In this document: in pieces, positions 31,663 through 41,228 of the stretch
How positions within the stretch are numbered: the stretch's first letter is position 1
How the letters are laid out: every line of letters begins with the position of its first letter
Origin: Peptococcaceae bacterium UBA5752
Lineage (GTDB): Bacteria > Bacillota > Dehalobacteriia > UBA4068
DNA: 64,000 bases
Assembly (NCBI GenBank): GCA_002419055.1
Contig: DIFI01000020.1
Span: 135-64,134, forward strand
Direction: 5' to 3'
Position numbers and translations under genes: made by a program
Notes under the pieces: generated by a model
Databases searched by the model: none
What the model saw: the letters and a program-made list of their open reading frames with translations, nothing else
Told to the model about the DNA's origin: nothing

Positions 31663-32745
31663 ATGAGTGAACAAAGATTAGCACGATTATGGCAATATCT
31701 GAATAATGATTACCTCCAGGCATTGTTGGTCAACAACGATAGCAACGTTCGCTACTTGAGCGGATATCGCGGCGGTGAGGCATGCTTGCTGGTTGATAGA
31801 CATCAGCTAAAGTTATTGATAACCGATTCCCGCTATACAGAACAGGCAAAACGGGAAGCACCGGGTTTTACTGTTATTTGCTGTGGCGGCTCTCAGATGC
31901 CCTTTTCGCAAATACTGCGGCAGCAATGCGAAAAATATTCTATAAAGCAGCTCGGTTTTGAAGATGAGCAATGGAGCGTTGCGGCTTTTGCAAAGCTGCA
32001 AGCGGAAATCAAGGAGCTGCAGTGGCAGCGGCTCGGCAATGTGATTATACAAGTGCGTGCTCAAAAAGACGAGCAGGAGATCGCATCGCTTAAGCAAGCT
32101 GCAAGTGCCACTGATCGGGTTTTTGCAGCAATTATCGAGAAGATTAAGCCGGGTCTGCGCGAATCGGATATTGCTAAAGAGCTGGCTTATGCAATTGCCG
32201 ATCAAGGCTGTGAAAGCAGTTTCCCGATTATAGTCGCATCGGGTATCAACGGCGCTCTACCACATGCTCAACCGCATGCTGATAAACAGGTGCAAAAGGG
32301 AGATTTGATTACTCTTGATTTTGGCTGCGCTTATAATGGTTATCGAGCTGATATTACTCGAACTGTGATGTTGGGGCTCCCTACGCCTAAACAGCAGCAA
32401 ATTTATGATACAGTCTTAGAGGCGCACCATTTGGCAGCAACTGGTTTGCGCTCCGGCGTAGTGGCTTGTGAAATTGATGCTCTGGCACGTGATTATATCA
32501 CAAATGCCGGCTGGGGAGAGAATTTCGGCCATGGATTGGGACACGGTATCGGTCTTGATGTTCATGAATTGCCGCTGCTCAATCGTTCATCGCAACAGAT
32601 TTTAGCCCCAAACATGGTCGTGACCGTAGAACCGGGAATATATATACCCGGCTGGGGAGGAATAAGGATCGAAAACGATTATTTACTAACCGTAAACGAT
32701 TGCCAACGTTTGCTCGATTCCCCTCAAGAGTTAATTAGCCTTTAA
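31663..32745 (+). CDS. M24B family Xaa-Pro aminopeptidase / prolidase
   Basis: A 360-residue dinuclear-metal peptidase. The N-terminal creatinase-like domain (about residues 1-125) precedes the pita-bread catalytic domain. Metal ligands are visible: Asp in TLDFGCAYNGYRADITRT (two), His in FGHGLGHGIGLDVHELP, Glu in VTVEPGIYIPGWGGIRIEND (two). It removes residues before proline. The ATG at 31663 fits the family length. No clear binding site is present, so it is likely translated by coupling to the gene ending at 31661; an in-frame ATG at 31642 is an alternative. Confidence 0.93.
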   Translation: MSEQRLARLWQYLNNDYLQALLVNNDSNVRYLSGYRGGEACLLVDRHQLKLLITDSRYTEQAKREAPGFTVICCGGSQMPFSQILRQQCEKYSIKQLGFEDEQWSVAAFAKLQAEIKELQWQRLGNVIIQVRAQKDEQEIASLKQAASATDRVFAAIIEKIKPGLRESDIAKELAYAIADQGCESSFPIIVASGINGALPHAQPHADKQVQKGDLITLDFGCAYNGYRADITRTVMLGLPTPKQQQIYDTVLEAHHLAATGLRSGVVACEIDALARDYITNAGWGENFGHGLGHGIGLDVHELPLLNRSSQQILAPNMVVTVEPGIYIPGWGGIRIENDYLLTVNDCQRLLDSPQELISL

Positions 32746-32762
32746 TATTTAGCAATTTTCTT

Positions 32763-32793
32763 GTCCCGCCTAAGTATTGGCGGGGCTTTTTTA
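32763..32793 (+). terminator. Terminator after the M24 peptidase
   Basis: CCCGCC (32765-32770) pairs with GGCGGG (32779-32784) across an eight-base loop, followed by GCTTTTTTAT. It ends the nfeD-floA unit. Confidence 0.88.
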
Positions 32794-32849
32794 TGTCTGC
32801 GTCATAATAATCCGTGCCGGAAAATAAATTATAGCGGAGGTGAGGCGGT

Positions 32850-33131
32850 TTGAAAAACAATGTTCGGAAAAGTATCGCCGGTGCTCTGCAATTGCCGTCC
32901 GAGGTTGTGCTTGATCAAGTGCGTATAATCTTGACCGGTCAAAATAGTATGCTGGCCGAAAATCATAAGGGGATTATCGAATATGGCAGAAGTAAAATTG
33001 TTTTTCGTATTAACAGCGGATTTGTTGAGGTTTTGGGTGAAGGATTGACTATTTCTTCTCTGCAAAGCGAGGAATTATCAATTTCGGGAGAAATTATCGC
33101 GGTTTGTTTTGTCGGGGAGGATGGTCGATGA
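32850..33131 (+). CDS. yqfC: Sporulation protein YqfC
   Basis: A 93-residue YabP/YqfC-family protein: LQLPSEVVLDQVRIILTGQNSMLAENHKGIIEYGRSKIVFRINSG region and a final LSISGEIIAVCFV. Family members are sporulation proteins under sigma-E control. The TTG start at 32850 has an excellent GGAGGTGAGG site upstream. The stop overlaps the yqfD start (ATGA). It heads the yqfC-yqfD-phoH-pgpH-ybeY block found in many spore formers, a strong hint that this organism or its ancestors sporulate. Confidence 0.94.
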   Translation: MKNNVRKSIAGALQLPSEVVLDQVRIILTGQNSMLAENHKGIIEYGRSKIVFRINSGFVEVLGEGLTISSLQSEELSISGEIIAVCFVGEDGR

Positions 33132-34366
33132 ACAGAATATTGACGCGTTTTGTGAGCGGTAGTTTAAGAATAGAGATTCGCGGCGAGTATGCGGAAAAGT
33201 TCCTCAATTTATCATTGACGCAGGGAATCAGCTTGAGTAATATTGTCCGTTATGATGAACGACGGATTTCTGCCGATATAATTTTGGCAGATATTTATCG
33301 TTTGCGGCCGATTGCCCGTGCCAGCCATTGCCGTTTTATCATTAAGCGGCGACAGGGGTTACCGTTTATACTAGCGCGTTATCGTCGCCGCAAATTATTG
33401 CTGATAGGTGCTGTAGTGTTTTGTATTGCTCTTTATTTAGCGTCTTCGTTGGTTTTGTCTCTGACGGTAACCAGCCCTTATAGCTTAAGCCAGACAGAAA
33501 AAGCGCGGATTGTCGCTTTGGCACGTGAAGCGGGAGTTGTTGAAGGTAAGCTGCAGTTTACCATGGATTTGGAGGCTGCGCAGGAACATATTAGCGAAGA
33601 ACTGCCGCAATTGAGCTTTGTCGAGGTTACTATTATAGGCAATAATGTATTGATCAATGTTGTCAAACGGGTTGATGTTAGTGAAGATGATCAGATAGTA
33701 GCCTGCGGTGATATTGTGGCGACTAAAGATGGAGTAATTGAACAAATACTGGTACGCAAAGGTACAGAATGCGTAAAAGCCGGAGATACAGTGACAGCCG
33801 GCACTGTATTGGTGCGCGGATACAATCAAGGCGGCTTGGTTGCCGCCTCGGCTATCGTCAGCGCACGTGTTTGGTATAGTGGTTATGGCGAGTGCGCTCT
33901 TGATAAAACAGAGGTTAAAAATACCGGGAAACAATACATGACGGTCGAATTGTCTTGGCAAACACAAATAAAAGCGCTTGTTTGGGGGGATAATACTCCA
34001 CAATATCAGTATTATTATCAGCATCAAAAGAGCGTACCACTGGTCATTTGGAGGAATATTCGCCTGCCCGTAGAATTAGTTATTACCTATTACCATGAAC
34101 AACAACAAGACATTTTTAGTTATACACCTGAGCAAGCGTGGCAACAGGCAGCAGAGGCAGCGGAAAAAAATGCCAAAATTGCCTTAGCAGATGATGCTCG
34201 GATTGTTGCAAGCAATTTAAAAGAGATAGAAGCTGGCGACAGAATCAAGCGGGCGCGGTTTACAATAGAAACGATTGAAGATATCGGAGACTTTAGCGAG
34301 GCGGATCAGCAAACGCAACAACAATACCTATCTTTGCTTAATAAAGAAAATAATAGCATTGATTAA
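33128..34366 (+). CDS. yqfD: Sporulation protein YqfD
   Basis: A 412-residue membrane protein of the YqfD family. The N-terminal cytoplasmic part (GSLRIEIRGEYAEKFLNLSLTQGI) is followed by a span (about residues 87-110) after the basic stretch RRRKLLL. A large extracytoplasmic region then contains VVKRVDV, GDIVATKDGVIEQILVRKGTECVKAGDTVTAGTVLVRG, resembling a biotinyl-lipoyl-like hammerhead. ATG 33128 overlaps the yqfC stop by four bases. Reported as required for efficient sporulation in Bacillus; mechanism unknown. Confidence 0.93.
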   Translation: MNRILTRFVSGSLRIEIRGEYAEKFLNLSLTQGISLSNIVRYDERRISADIILADIYRLRPIARASHCRFIIKRRQGLPFILARYRRRKLLLIGAVVFCIALYLASSLVLSLTVTSPYSLSQTEKARIVALAREAGVVEGKLQFTMDLEAAQEHISEELPQLSFVEVTIIGNNVLINVVKRVDVSEDDQIVACGDIVATKDGVIEQILVRKGTECVKAGDTVTAGTVLVRGYNQGGLVAASAIVSARVWYSGYGECALDKTEVKNTGKQYMTVELSWQTQIKALVWGDNTPQYQYYYQHQKSVPLVIWRNIRLPVELVITYYHEQQQDIFSYTPEQAWQQAAEAAEKNAKIALADDARIVASNLKEIEAGDRIKRARFTIETIEDIGDFSEADQQTQQQYLSLLNKENNSID

Positions 34367-34384
34367 ATGAGGGGAGGTCCGGTT

Positions 34385-35353
34385 TTGCCGGATAAATTAG
34401 GCGTAACATCGGAATCGATCATCAAATTCGATTCCATAGCCGAAGCTGCTAATGTGCTTGGCTATCAGGACAAGCATTTAAAGCTGCTTGAACACCAGCT
34501 GACTGCTTCTTTAGCAGTGTGCGGTGATCAACTGATTATCAGCGGCAATCCACAGGAGGTAGCCGATGCTTATATTGTGATTTCCCAGCTAAAAAAGCAA
34601 GCAGCCAAGGGCATTGATATATCGGCAATGACTGTCAATTATGCGCTCGCATCCAAAGAACAAATGGATGAGACACTTGCTGATAAATTGACGGAGACGA
34701 TCTATGTGACGCCGCGCGGTAAACAGATAAAAGCCAAAACAGTTGGTCAATATAATTATTTACAAGCTATAGAAAACAATGATCTGGTATTTAGTATCGG
34801 TCCCGCCGGTACAGGCAAGACGTTTCTTGCGGTAGTCAAGGCAATTGCAGCGCTCAAAAAACGCAGAGTTGCCAAGATAGTGCTAGCGCGTCCCGCAGTT
34901 GAGGCCGGTGAGAAGCTTGGTTTTTTGCCCGGTGATTTGCAGGACAAAGTTAATCCTTATCTGAGGCCGGTTTATGATGCCTTAGATGATATCCTCGGTG
35001 TTGAGGTGGCACGCAAATATATGGAACACAACACTATTGAAGTGGTGCCGCTTGCTTATATGCGGGGACGGACTCTCGATGATGCATTTATAATTCTTGA
35101 CGAGGCGCAAAATACCACACCTCAGCAAATGAAGATGTTTCTAACCAGATTGGGCGCCGGTTCCAAAGCGGTTATCACCGGCGATATTACGCAAATAGAT
35201 TTGCCGCCGGGACAAAGCTGCGGTTTGATCGAAGCGGAGCGGCGGCTTAAAGATATTGATGAGATAGTTTTCTGTTATTTAACCCGTATTGATGTGTTAC
35301 GGCATCCATTAGTGCAGAAAATAATTGACGCTTACGATCGTAAATGGGTATAG
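34385..35353 (+). CDS. phoH: PhoH family P-loop ATPase (PhoL/YbeZ type)
   Basis: A 322-residue P-loop NTPase. The Walker A motif is GPAGTGKT, with VLARPAVEAGEKLGFLPGDLQDKVNPYLRP and a Walker B DDAFIILDEAQNTTPQQMKMFLTR, all diagnostic of PhoH/YbeZ. An N-terminal KH-like part (about 1-90) is present. The TTG at 34385 is preferred because GGGGAGGT lies just before it; an ATG at 34367 would overlap that site. These proteins work with YbeY (two genes downstream) in RNA metabolism or ribosome quality control. Confidence 0.95.
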   Translation: MPDKLGVTSESIIKFDSIAEAANVLGYQDKHLKLLEHQLTASLAVCGDQLIISGNPQEVADAYIVISQLKKQAAKGIDISAMTVNYALASKEQMDETLADKLTETIYVTPRGKQIKAKTVGQYNYLQAIENNDLVFSIGPAGTGKTFLAVVKAIAALKKRRVAKIVLARPAVEAGEKLGFLPGDLQDKVNPYLRPVYDALDDILGVEVARKYMEHNTIEVVPLAYMRGRTLDDAFIILDEAQNTTPQQMKMFLTRLGAGSKAVITGDITQIDLPPGQSCGLIEAERRLKDIDEIVFCYLTRIDVLRHPLVQKIIDAYDRKWV

Positions 35354-35371
35354 GGGTCAAGGAGGATTATA

Positions 35372-37615
35372 ATGGCTGAAAAAGCCCAAAGAAAAATTAA
35401 ACAACTACTTGATAAAGGTAGTATTCTTTGGTGGCAACGGGGCATTACCATTTTTTGTATTATTGTGGCAACGCTGATTTTATCGTTTAATTTACTGCCG
35501 TTGCAAGTATCACTGAAGGCCGGCGATATTGCTGCCGAAGATGTCTATTACGAAGGTACTACCACTACTTATGTCAGTACATTGCTAACCCAGGCGGCAA
35601 AAAATAAAGCGGCTGATGAAGTCGGTCAGATATTGAAATTGGACAATACGGTCTTAAGCAAGGTAATGTCAGATATAGATGAGAACTTTGCTGCTATTAT
35701 TCAAGCAGCAAACGACGAAACCTTAAATGATGGGGCCCGTCTCTATGTGTTACGAGAATCGCTTCCCGGCACTTATAGCGATGAGATGTTACGTTATATT
35801 TTATCGTACGACCAGACAAATCTAAAAATGCTGCAGGCAAGCTTTAATACCATCGTTGCTGCCGCTTATAAGGGCGGTTTAAGCGGCGAGGATATACCTG
35901 CCGCCAAAGAAGAAATCGCCGCAGCTATTGATAATCTTAATTACGGTGATAATTGCAGAAAATTTTTACTTTATTATAATGATGGCATGGAGTGGCCGCC
36001 CAGCAAAATATATGATGCGGTAGCAACCGCTAATGCTGTTGAAAAGGCCATGAATAAGGTTACTTCGGTACAGGTTACTGTTCAGTCAGGTGAGAAGATT
36101 ATCAGCAAGGGGTCAAATGTTACTGCCGAGCAGGTAGAATCATTAGAAATGCTGGGCATGAAGAAAGAATCACTGCGCATATTGTCATATATAGGTTTGT
36201 TTTTAATTGTAGCAATTTGTTTTGTACTGCTGCATATGTATATGCGTTATTATCAAAAGCGCGATTATGAAAACCGCTCATCATTGCTATTGATGGCAGT
36301 TGTTGTATTGCTGGTATTGCTGCTGTGTAAGCTTCTATCATTACCTGATCTATCGGATAATTCGGAAATAGCCAAGCAAATAGGTTATTTACTGCCGGTG
36401 CCAGCAGCAGCTATTTTGTTATCAGTGTTATTGCGCAGGGGAATTGCCATTTTCTCTACAATTATTCTCAGCATATTGGTGGGGATTATCTGCGGTGGTG
36501 ATTTATCTTTTGCTATTGTTGCTATCGGCGGTAGTCTTGCCGGCATTCTTTCAACTCACAATCTCAATCAGCGTAGCCAGTTCGTCAGTTCCAGTTTTTA
36601 CATTATGGCAGCTAATATTATATTGATTGCATCTTGGGGTTTTTTGTGGAGCCAGAGCTCAGAAGCAATACTATCCGGTATGGTAATCGGAGCTATCAAC
36701 GGTTTTCTTTCGACTATTTTAGTTATGGGTACCTTGCCTTATTTGGAAAGTGTATTTGGTGTTACCACAGTTGTTAAGTTGCTGGAATTATCCAATTCGA
36801 ACCAACCATTATTGAAGCGGCTGATGATAGAAGCGCCCGGTACTTATAATCACAGTATTCTTGTCGGCAATCTTGCCGAAGCTGCCGCTGATGAAGTTGG
36901 CGCTGATCCGTTGCTGGTACGAGTGGCTTCATATTATCATGATATCGGTAAGCTCAAACGTCCCTATTTCTTTATCGAAAATCAAAGTTCATCCGATAAT
37001 CCTCATGATAATTTGCAAGTATCCTTAAGCGCCTTGATATTGACTTCTCATGTCAAAGACGGTATTGATCTGCTTAAAGAAAATAAATTTCCGAAAGAGA
37101 TTATAGATATAGTAGAGCAGCATCATGGGACAAGTTTAATATCATATTTTTATCAGAAGGCATTAGAAAATGCCGATGATCCAGTCAGCATTCATAAAGA
37201 TGATTTTCGTTATACAGGGCGTAAGCCGCAAACCAAGGAGGCGGCATTGGTATTGCTTGCCGATGTGGTACAAGCCGCCGTTCAATCTTTGATTGGTGAC
37301 GAAAGAAGCAAAATCGAAGCCAAGGTGCGAGAAGTAATCAAGAATAAGGTTGATGATGATCAGTTACACGAATGCCCTTTAACATTTAAGGACCTTGATA
37401 TTATTGCCAATGCCTTTCTAATGGTTTTAAGCGGATTTAATCATCAACGGATTGTTTATCCCGAAGATGTGGCAAAAGAAGTAGGAGCTGTGATAGATGA
37501 GGATATACTTACGGATAACCAACAAATTTCCGGCGATAGCGGTCAGCAAGGAAATGAGGAGCCTTTGGCGGATGCTGGCCAAGTTGACGGTCAGCCAGGC
37601 AGCGCCGGAGATTGA
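35372..37615 (+). CDS. pgpH: HD-domain phosphohydrolase PgpH (7TMR-HDED, c-di-AMP phosphodiesterase family)
   Basis: A 747-residue membrane protein. One N-terminal span (about residues 22-42), a long extracellular 7TMR-HDED domain (about 45-260) and seven further spans (about 265-460) lead to a cytoplasmic HD domain. That domain has NHSILVGNLAEAAADEVG and YYHDIGKLKRPYFFIENQ. The family (YqfF/PgpH) hydrolyses c-di-AMP to pApA. AAGGAGGA precedes the ATG. The last 40 residues are an acidic Gly/Gln-rich tail encoded in the stretch that overlaps ybeY by 119 bases, probably functionally neutral. Confidence 0.95.
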   Translation: MAEKAQRKIKQLLDKGSILWWQRGITIFCIIVATLILSFNLLPLQVSLKAGDIAAEDVYYEGTTTTYVSTLLTQAAKNKAADEVGQILKLDNTVLSKVMSDIDENFAAIIQAANDETLNDGARLYVLRESLPGTYSDEMLRYILSYDQTNLKMLQASFNTIVAAAYKGGLSGEDIPAAKEEIAAAIDNLNYGDNCRKFLLYYNDGMEWPPSKIYDAVATANAVEKAMNKVTSVQVTVQSGEKIISKGSNVTAEQVESLEMLGMKKESLRILSYIGLFLIVAICFVLLHMYMRYYQKRDYENRSSLLLMAVVVLLVLLLCKLLSLPDLSDNSEIAKQIGYLLPVPAAAILLSVLLRRGIAIFSTIILSILVGIICGGDLSFAIVAIGGSLAGILSTHNLNQRSQFVSSSFYIMAANIILIASWGFLWSQSSEAILSGMVIGAINGFLSTILVMGTLPYLESVFGVTTVVKLLELSNSNQPLLKRLMIEAPGTYNHSILVGNLAEAAADEVGADPLLVRVASYYHDIGKLKRPYFFIENQSSSDNPHDNLQVSLSALILTSHVKDGIDLLKENKFPKEIIDIVEQHHGTSLISYFYQKALENADDPVSIHKDDFRYTGRKPQTKEAALVLLADVVQAAVQSLIGDERSKIEAKVREVIKNKVDDDQLHECPLTFKDLDIIANAFLMVLSGFNHQRIVYPEDVAKEVGAVIDEDILTDNQQISGDSGQQGNEEPLADAGQVDGQPGSAGD

Positions 37616-37970
37616 TCAGAATTTGGAAATCAGTTTAATGATTACCGATAATGAAACAATCAAAGAATTAAACGCGACTTACCGCAATAAAGATATGATT
37701 ACGGATGTGTTATCTTTTCCCCAGGGCGATGGGAATTTTGTACTGCCCGGAGAACCGTTGTTGCTAGGTGATATTGTGGTTTGTTGGCCGCGCGCTTGTG
37801 AGCAAGCAGAGCAATATGGACACAATATTGAGCGCGAAGCAGGTTTTCTCTTTGTGCATGGACTGCTGCATCTACTTGGTTACGATCATATTGTCGCTGA
37901 GCAAGAGGAACAAATGCGGTCACTGCAACGTCAGATTATTGAGTCAGCCGGGTTGGCTATAGCGGAATAG
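37497..37970 (+). CDS. ybeY: Endoribonuclease YbeY (rRNA maturation factor)
   Basis: A 157-residue zinc-dependent RNase-like protein of 16S rRNA processing and ribosome quality control. The zinc motif H-x3-H-x5-H is HGLLHLLGYDH, and ITDVLSFPQGDG and LGDIVVC are conserved. The ATG at 37497, preceded by AGGAG, gives the family's full N-terminus and places DVLSF near residue 71 as in B. subtilis. The ATG at 37575 also has GAGGAG but would lose the first strand. The chosen start means a 119-base overlap with pgpH. Confidence 0.94.
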   Translation: MRIYLRITNKFPAIAVSKEMRSLWRMLAKLTVSQAAPEIDQNLEISLMITDNETIKELNATYRNKDMITDVLSFPQGDGNFVLPGEPLLLGDIVVCWPRACEQAEQYGHNIEREAGFLFVHGLLHLLGYDHIVAEQEEQMRSLQRQIIESAGLAIAE

Positions 37971-37998
37971 TATACGTAAAAAAATCAAGGGAGATCGT

Positions 37999-38358
37999 AT
38001 GAATAACAAGCTGCTGCGTTCTTTCTATTATGCTTGCCAAGGCATTAAGCATGCATTTGTCAGTGAACGCAATATGAAAATTCACGGGATAGTGATGGTA
38101 TTCGTTATTGCTGCTGCTTTTTTCTTTAATATCAGCCGCATTGAGTTTTTGATAGTTCTCTTAACCATTGCGATGGTAATTGGTTTAGAAATGACTAATA
38201 CGGCGATTGAGTCATTAGTAAATTCAATCATTAATGAATATTGTCCCTGGGCGGCAGTAGCCAAAAATGTGGCTGCGGGCGCAGTATTATTTTCCGCAGC
38301 GGTTGCAATAATTATCGGCTTGGTTATTTTTGTACCGTACATTGTTCAGTATTGGTAA
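37999..38358 (+). CDS. dgkA: Diacylglycerol/undecaprenol kinase (DgkA family)
   Basis: A 119-residue membrane kinase with three spans. The conserved core GLEMTNTAIESLVNSI matches the ExxNTAIExxxD/N active-site motif. The N-terminal NKLLRSFYYACQGIKHAFVSERNMKIH is the usual amphipathic start. In Bacillota this family phosphorylates undecaprenol to recycle the wall lipid carrier. AGGGAGAT precedes the ATG. The last motif residue is Asn rather than the commoner Asp, a detail worth noting. Confidence 0.94.
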   Translation: MNNKLLRSFYYACQGIKHAFVSERNMKIHGIVMVFVIAAAFFFNISRIEFLIVLLTIAMVIGLEMTNTAIESLVNSIINEYCPWAAVAKNVAAGAVLFSAAVAIIIGLVIFVPYIVQYW

Positions 38359-38370
38359 TGGAGGACGAAT

Positions 38371-39378
38371 ATGAAAAAAATTATCGTAGTCATGCTAATT
38401 ATGACAACTCTGTTCGTTACATCATGTTCCAAGAGTACTAAAGAAGAGACACAGCAGGCAGAACCGATTTATAATCCGCTTACTTATGAGCAGGTTAGCG
38501 ATCAGCACGACTTAGAGAGGCGAGTATTTATTGTCAGCCTTGATAATTCGCCCGCTGCGCGGCCACAGAGCGGTTTGAGCGACGCCGATATAATGTATGA
38601 AGTTCCGGCGGAGGGCGGTATCAGCCGCTATTTGGCATTGTTTTATGTCGGTTCTGCCGATACTATCGGGCCGGTGCGCAGCGCCAGACCTTATATGGTA
38701 GATATTACACGAGAGTGGGATGGCGTTTTTGTTCACTGCGGGTGGAGCGAAGATGCCAAGGCCTATCTTAACCGGGGATATGTTGATTTCATCAATGAGT
38801 TTGGTTACGGAAGTTCGTTTTGGCGCGATAAAAGCCGCAAGGCACCTCACAATCTCTATACTTCAACTGAAAACCTTTATGCCATAGTGGAGGAAGAAGG
38901 TTGGGATAGCGTAAATCTGGTACGGGAGTTTTCCTTTTATTCGTCCGACGACCTGTTAGTAGGTGATAAAGCGGACCTGATAGATATTGATTATCCCGTT
39001 GCGAATAATAGATATAAATATGATCAGAAAAGCGGGCTCTATTTGCGATATATCAACAGTGAAGCACAAATTGATCCCAATAATGATCAACAAATTGAAG
39101 TTGCCAACATTATTGTGCAAAAAGTTGCCTCAAAAGTTTTGGATAGCGCCGGACGCTTGAGCATTGATCTGACCGGCAGCGGTGAGGCGATGTTGTTTTC
39201 TAAAGGAACAGTACGCATTGGCTCCTGGAAACGTGCCGACTTGGATAGTCCGACTTACTTCTGTGATTCCGCGGGTAACGAGTGGCAGCTTGCTCCCGGT
39301 AAGACTTGGATTCAGATTTGTGATCAGCGTGTGGATATTTCCTATCAGGATACAACAGCGACAACAGAGGAAGAGTAA
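38371..39378 (+). CDS. DUF3048 family lipoprotein (YerB-like)
   Basis: A 335-residue predicted lipoprotein: the signal peptide ends at VTSC (Cys19). Two DUF3048 regions follow: RRVFIVSLDNSPAARPQSGLSDADIMYEVPAEGGISRYLALFY then SARPYMVDITREWDGVFVHCGWS, and a C-terminal part (GEAMLFSKGTVRIGSWKRADLDSPTYF and APGKTWIQICD). DUF3048 proteins are extracytoplasmic with unknown activity. GGAGGAC precedes the ATG. It is inserted between dgkA and era, 12 and 8 bases from its neighbours. Confidence 0.92.
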   Translation: MKKIIVVMLIMTTLFVTSCSKSTKEETQQAEPIYNPLTYEQVSDQHDLERRVFIVSLDNSPAARPQSGLSDADIMYEVPAEGGISRYLALFYVGSADTIGPVRSARPYMVDITREWDGVFVHCGWSEDAKAYLNRGYVDFINEFGYGSSFWRDKSRKAPHNLYTSTENLYAIVEEEGWDSVNLVREFSFYSSDDLLVGDKADLIDIDYPVANNRYKYDQKSGLYLRYINSEAQIDPNNDQQIEVANIIVQKVASKVLDSAGRLSIDLTGSGEAMLFSKGTVRIGSWKRADLDSPTYFCDSAGNEWQLAPGKTWIQICDQRVDISYQDTTATTEEE

Positions 39379-39386
39379 GGAGTAGC

Positions 39387-40283
39387 ATGGACAAAGAATA
39401 CAAATCCGGGTTAGTTGCCATTATTGGTCGGCCTAACGCGGGCAAATCAACTTTGCTTAATCAATTAATGGGACAAAAACTGGCGATTACTTCCGATAAG
39501 CCGCAGACTACGCGGAACAGCATTCGCGGTATTTATACGACAGACGAAATGCAGGCAGTATTTATTGATACGCCCGGAGTACAAAAGCCTAAGGATGCAC
39601 TTAATCAACGGATGATGCGCTCGGTTAAGGACTCGTTGGAAGGTAGCGATCTGCTGCTCTATTTGGTAGACGGTACATCGGAATTTGGCGGCGGAGAGGA
39701 ATATATATTAAATATTTTATCAGCGCCAAAAACGCCGGTATTTTTAATAATAAATAAAATCGATTTATTAAAACCAGAACAATTATTGCCGTTGATTGCT
39801 TTTTATAGTCAAAAATTTAATTTTGCGGAAATTATACCGGTATCTGCTTTGACAGGTGACGGCAGCGAATTATTAAAAAAGGTAATATATCAATATTTAC
39901 CGGTGGGTCCGCAGTATTACCCGCCTGATTTATTATCAGACCATACAGAAGAACATTTGTTTGGTGAGTTAATCCGTGAACAGATTTTGCGCAAAACCGA
40001 GGATGAGATACCGCATTCTGTAGCCGTGAAGGTAGAAAGAGTAGAAGAGCGCGCCAGCGGATGCCTTTATATAGCTGCCGTTATCTATGTAGAAAGAGCC
40101 AGCCAAAAGGGTATCATTATCGGCAAAGGCGGCGCCAAGCTCAAGAGCATTGCTACCGCGGCGCGGCAGGAAATAGAGCGGATCTTAGGCTGCGGTGTTT
40201 ATTTGGAGCTATTGGTAAAACAAAAAAAGAATTGGCGTAATGATGAAAGGATTTTACGCGATATTGATTGTGAAAACGAATAA
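39387..40283 (+). CDS. era: GTPase Era
   Basis: A 298-residue ribosome-assembly GTPase that binds the 3' end of 16S rRNA. The G domain shows GRPNAGKSTLLNQL (G1), DTPGVQKPKDALNQRM (G3), NKIDLL (G4) and VSALTGDG (G5). The C-terminal KH domain has KGIIIGKGGAKLKSIATAARQEIERILG. AAGGAG precedes the ATG. Located between the DUF3048 gene and recO. Confidence 0.98.
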   Translation: MDKEYKSGLVAIIGRPNAGKSTLLNQLMGQKLAITSDKPQTTRNSIRGIYTTDEMQAVFIDTPGVQKPKDALNQRMMRSVKDSLEGSDLLLYLVDGTSEFGGGEEYILNILSAPKTPVFLIINKIDLLKPEQLLPLIAFYSQKFNFAEIIPVSALTGDGSELLKKVIYQYLPVGPQYYPPDLLSDHTEEHLFGELIREQILRKTEDEIPHSVAVKVERVEERASGCLYIAAVIYVERASQKGIIIGKGGAKLKSIATAARQEIERILGCGVYLELLVKQKKNWRNDERILRDIDCENE

Positions 40284-40338
40284 TTTTTTTTAAAGATGGA
40301 TATATTGAACTTCTTGATCATGGAAAGGGTATTAGTAA

Positions 40339-41088
40339 ATGGAGGAACGTAATTACCGCCTGCAGGCGGTAATCCTGCATAATCGTGATTATAAGGAAAA
40401 TGATAAATTAGTCAGCTTTTTTAGCAGCGAACGAGGCAAAGAAACAGCGCTGGCTAAAGGTGCGCGCAAACCCAATAGTAGTTTACGTAGTTTGGTACAG
40501 CCGTTTTGTGAGGTAGAGATCGATTTTGCCAAAGGCAGAGGCAGCCTTGATATCATTACTCAGGGACAGTTATCTAATGCTTATTTGAATTTGCATAATG
40601 ATCTGGACAAGATTGCCTATGCTACTTATATTATGGAATTGACCGATTTGGCATTGCCGGAAAAAAAGGCAGTGCCTGCGGTCTTTTATCTTTTACTGGC
40701 AACATTGACGATGATTGATTTATCTGATGAATTATTTTTGGCTGCCCGCTTCTTTGAACTGCGTTTACTTGCAGTTTTGGGTGTGGCGCCAATTCTTAAT
40801 TGCTGCAGCGGCTGCAGACGCAGTATCGCCGAAAGTACATTTTATCTTTCACCTTATCGGGGAGGATTACTTTGCGCATCCTGCTCTGCCGAGCAGCCGC
40901 GGGTTAGTGCCGGTACGGTACGCATGATGCAGTATTTAGCAACCGCAGACTTAAAAAAAATATTAAATCTGAAAATTAATAACCAGATGGGGCATGAGAT
41001 GGAACAGGCTTTAGAGGTATATCTCAATTACTATTTGGAAAAGGTTTCGCAAGCAAAACGTTTTATTAATCAATTAGAAAAGGGCTAA
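40339..41088 (+). CDS. recO: DNA repair protein RecO
   Basis: A 249-residue recombination mediator. The N-terminal OB fold is RLQAVILHNRDYKENDKLVSFFSSERGKETALAKGARKPNS. A C-terminal helical domain contains a zinc finger (CCSGCRR ... GGLLCASC). RecO loads RecA with RecR. The site before the ATG (GGAAAGGG) is at 12-bases distance and modest. It ends the long block and is followed by a separate promoter for glyQ. Confidence 0.95.
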   Translation: MEERNYRLQAVILHNRDYKENDKLVSFFSSERGKETALAKGARKPNSSLRSLVQPFCEVEIDFAKGRGSLDIITQGQLSNAYLNLHNDLDKIAYATYIMELTDLALPEKKAVPAVFYLLLATLTMIDLSDELFLAARFFELRLLAVLGVAPILNCCSGCRRSIAESTFYLSPYRGGLLCASCSAEQPRVSAGTVRMMQYLATADLKKILNLKINNQMGHEMEQALEVYLNYYLEKVSQAKRFINQLEKG

Positions 41089-41199
41089 GGCTATTAATTA
41101 TACGGTCGATACCCAAGCTGCCGAGTGGTTATCAGTAAATTATCGGAAATAGACTGTAAATTGCGTATTTTAAAACAGTAATGACTATTTATTATAAAA

Positions 41200-41228
41200 T
41201 TGACAGTAGATAATTCTTTTAGTATAAT
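41200..41228 (+). promoter_or_regulatory. glyQS promoter
   Basis: TTGACA (41200-41205), a 17-base spacer and TATAAT (41223-41228), both perfect. The 70-base leader to glyQ has no T-box. Confidence 0.9.
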
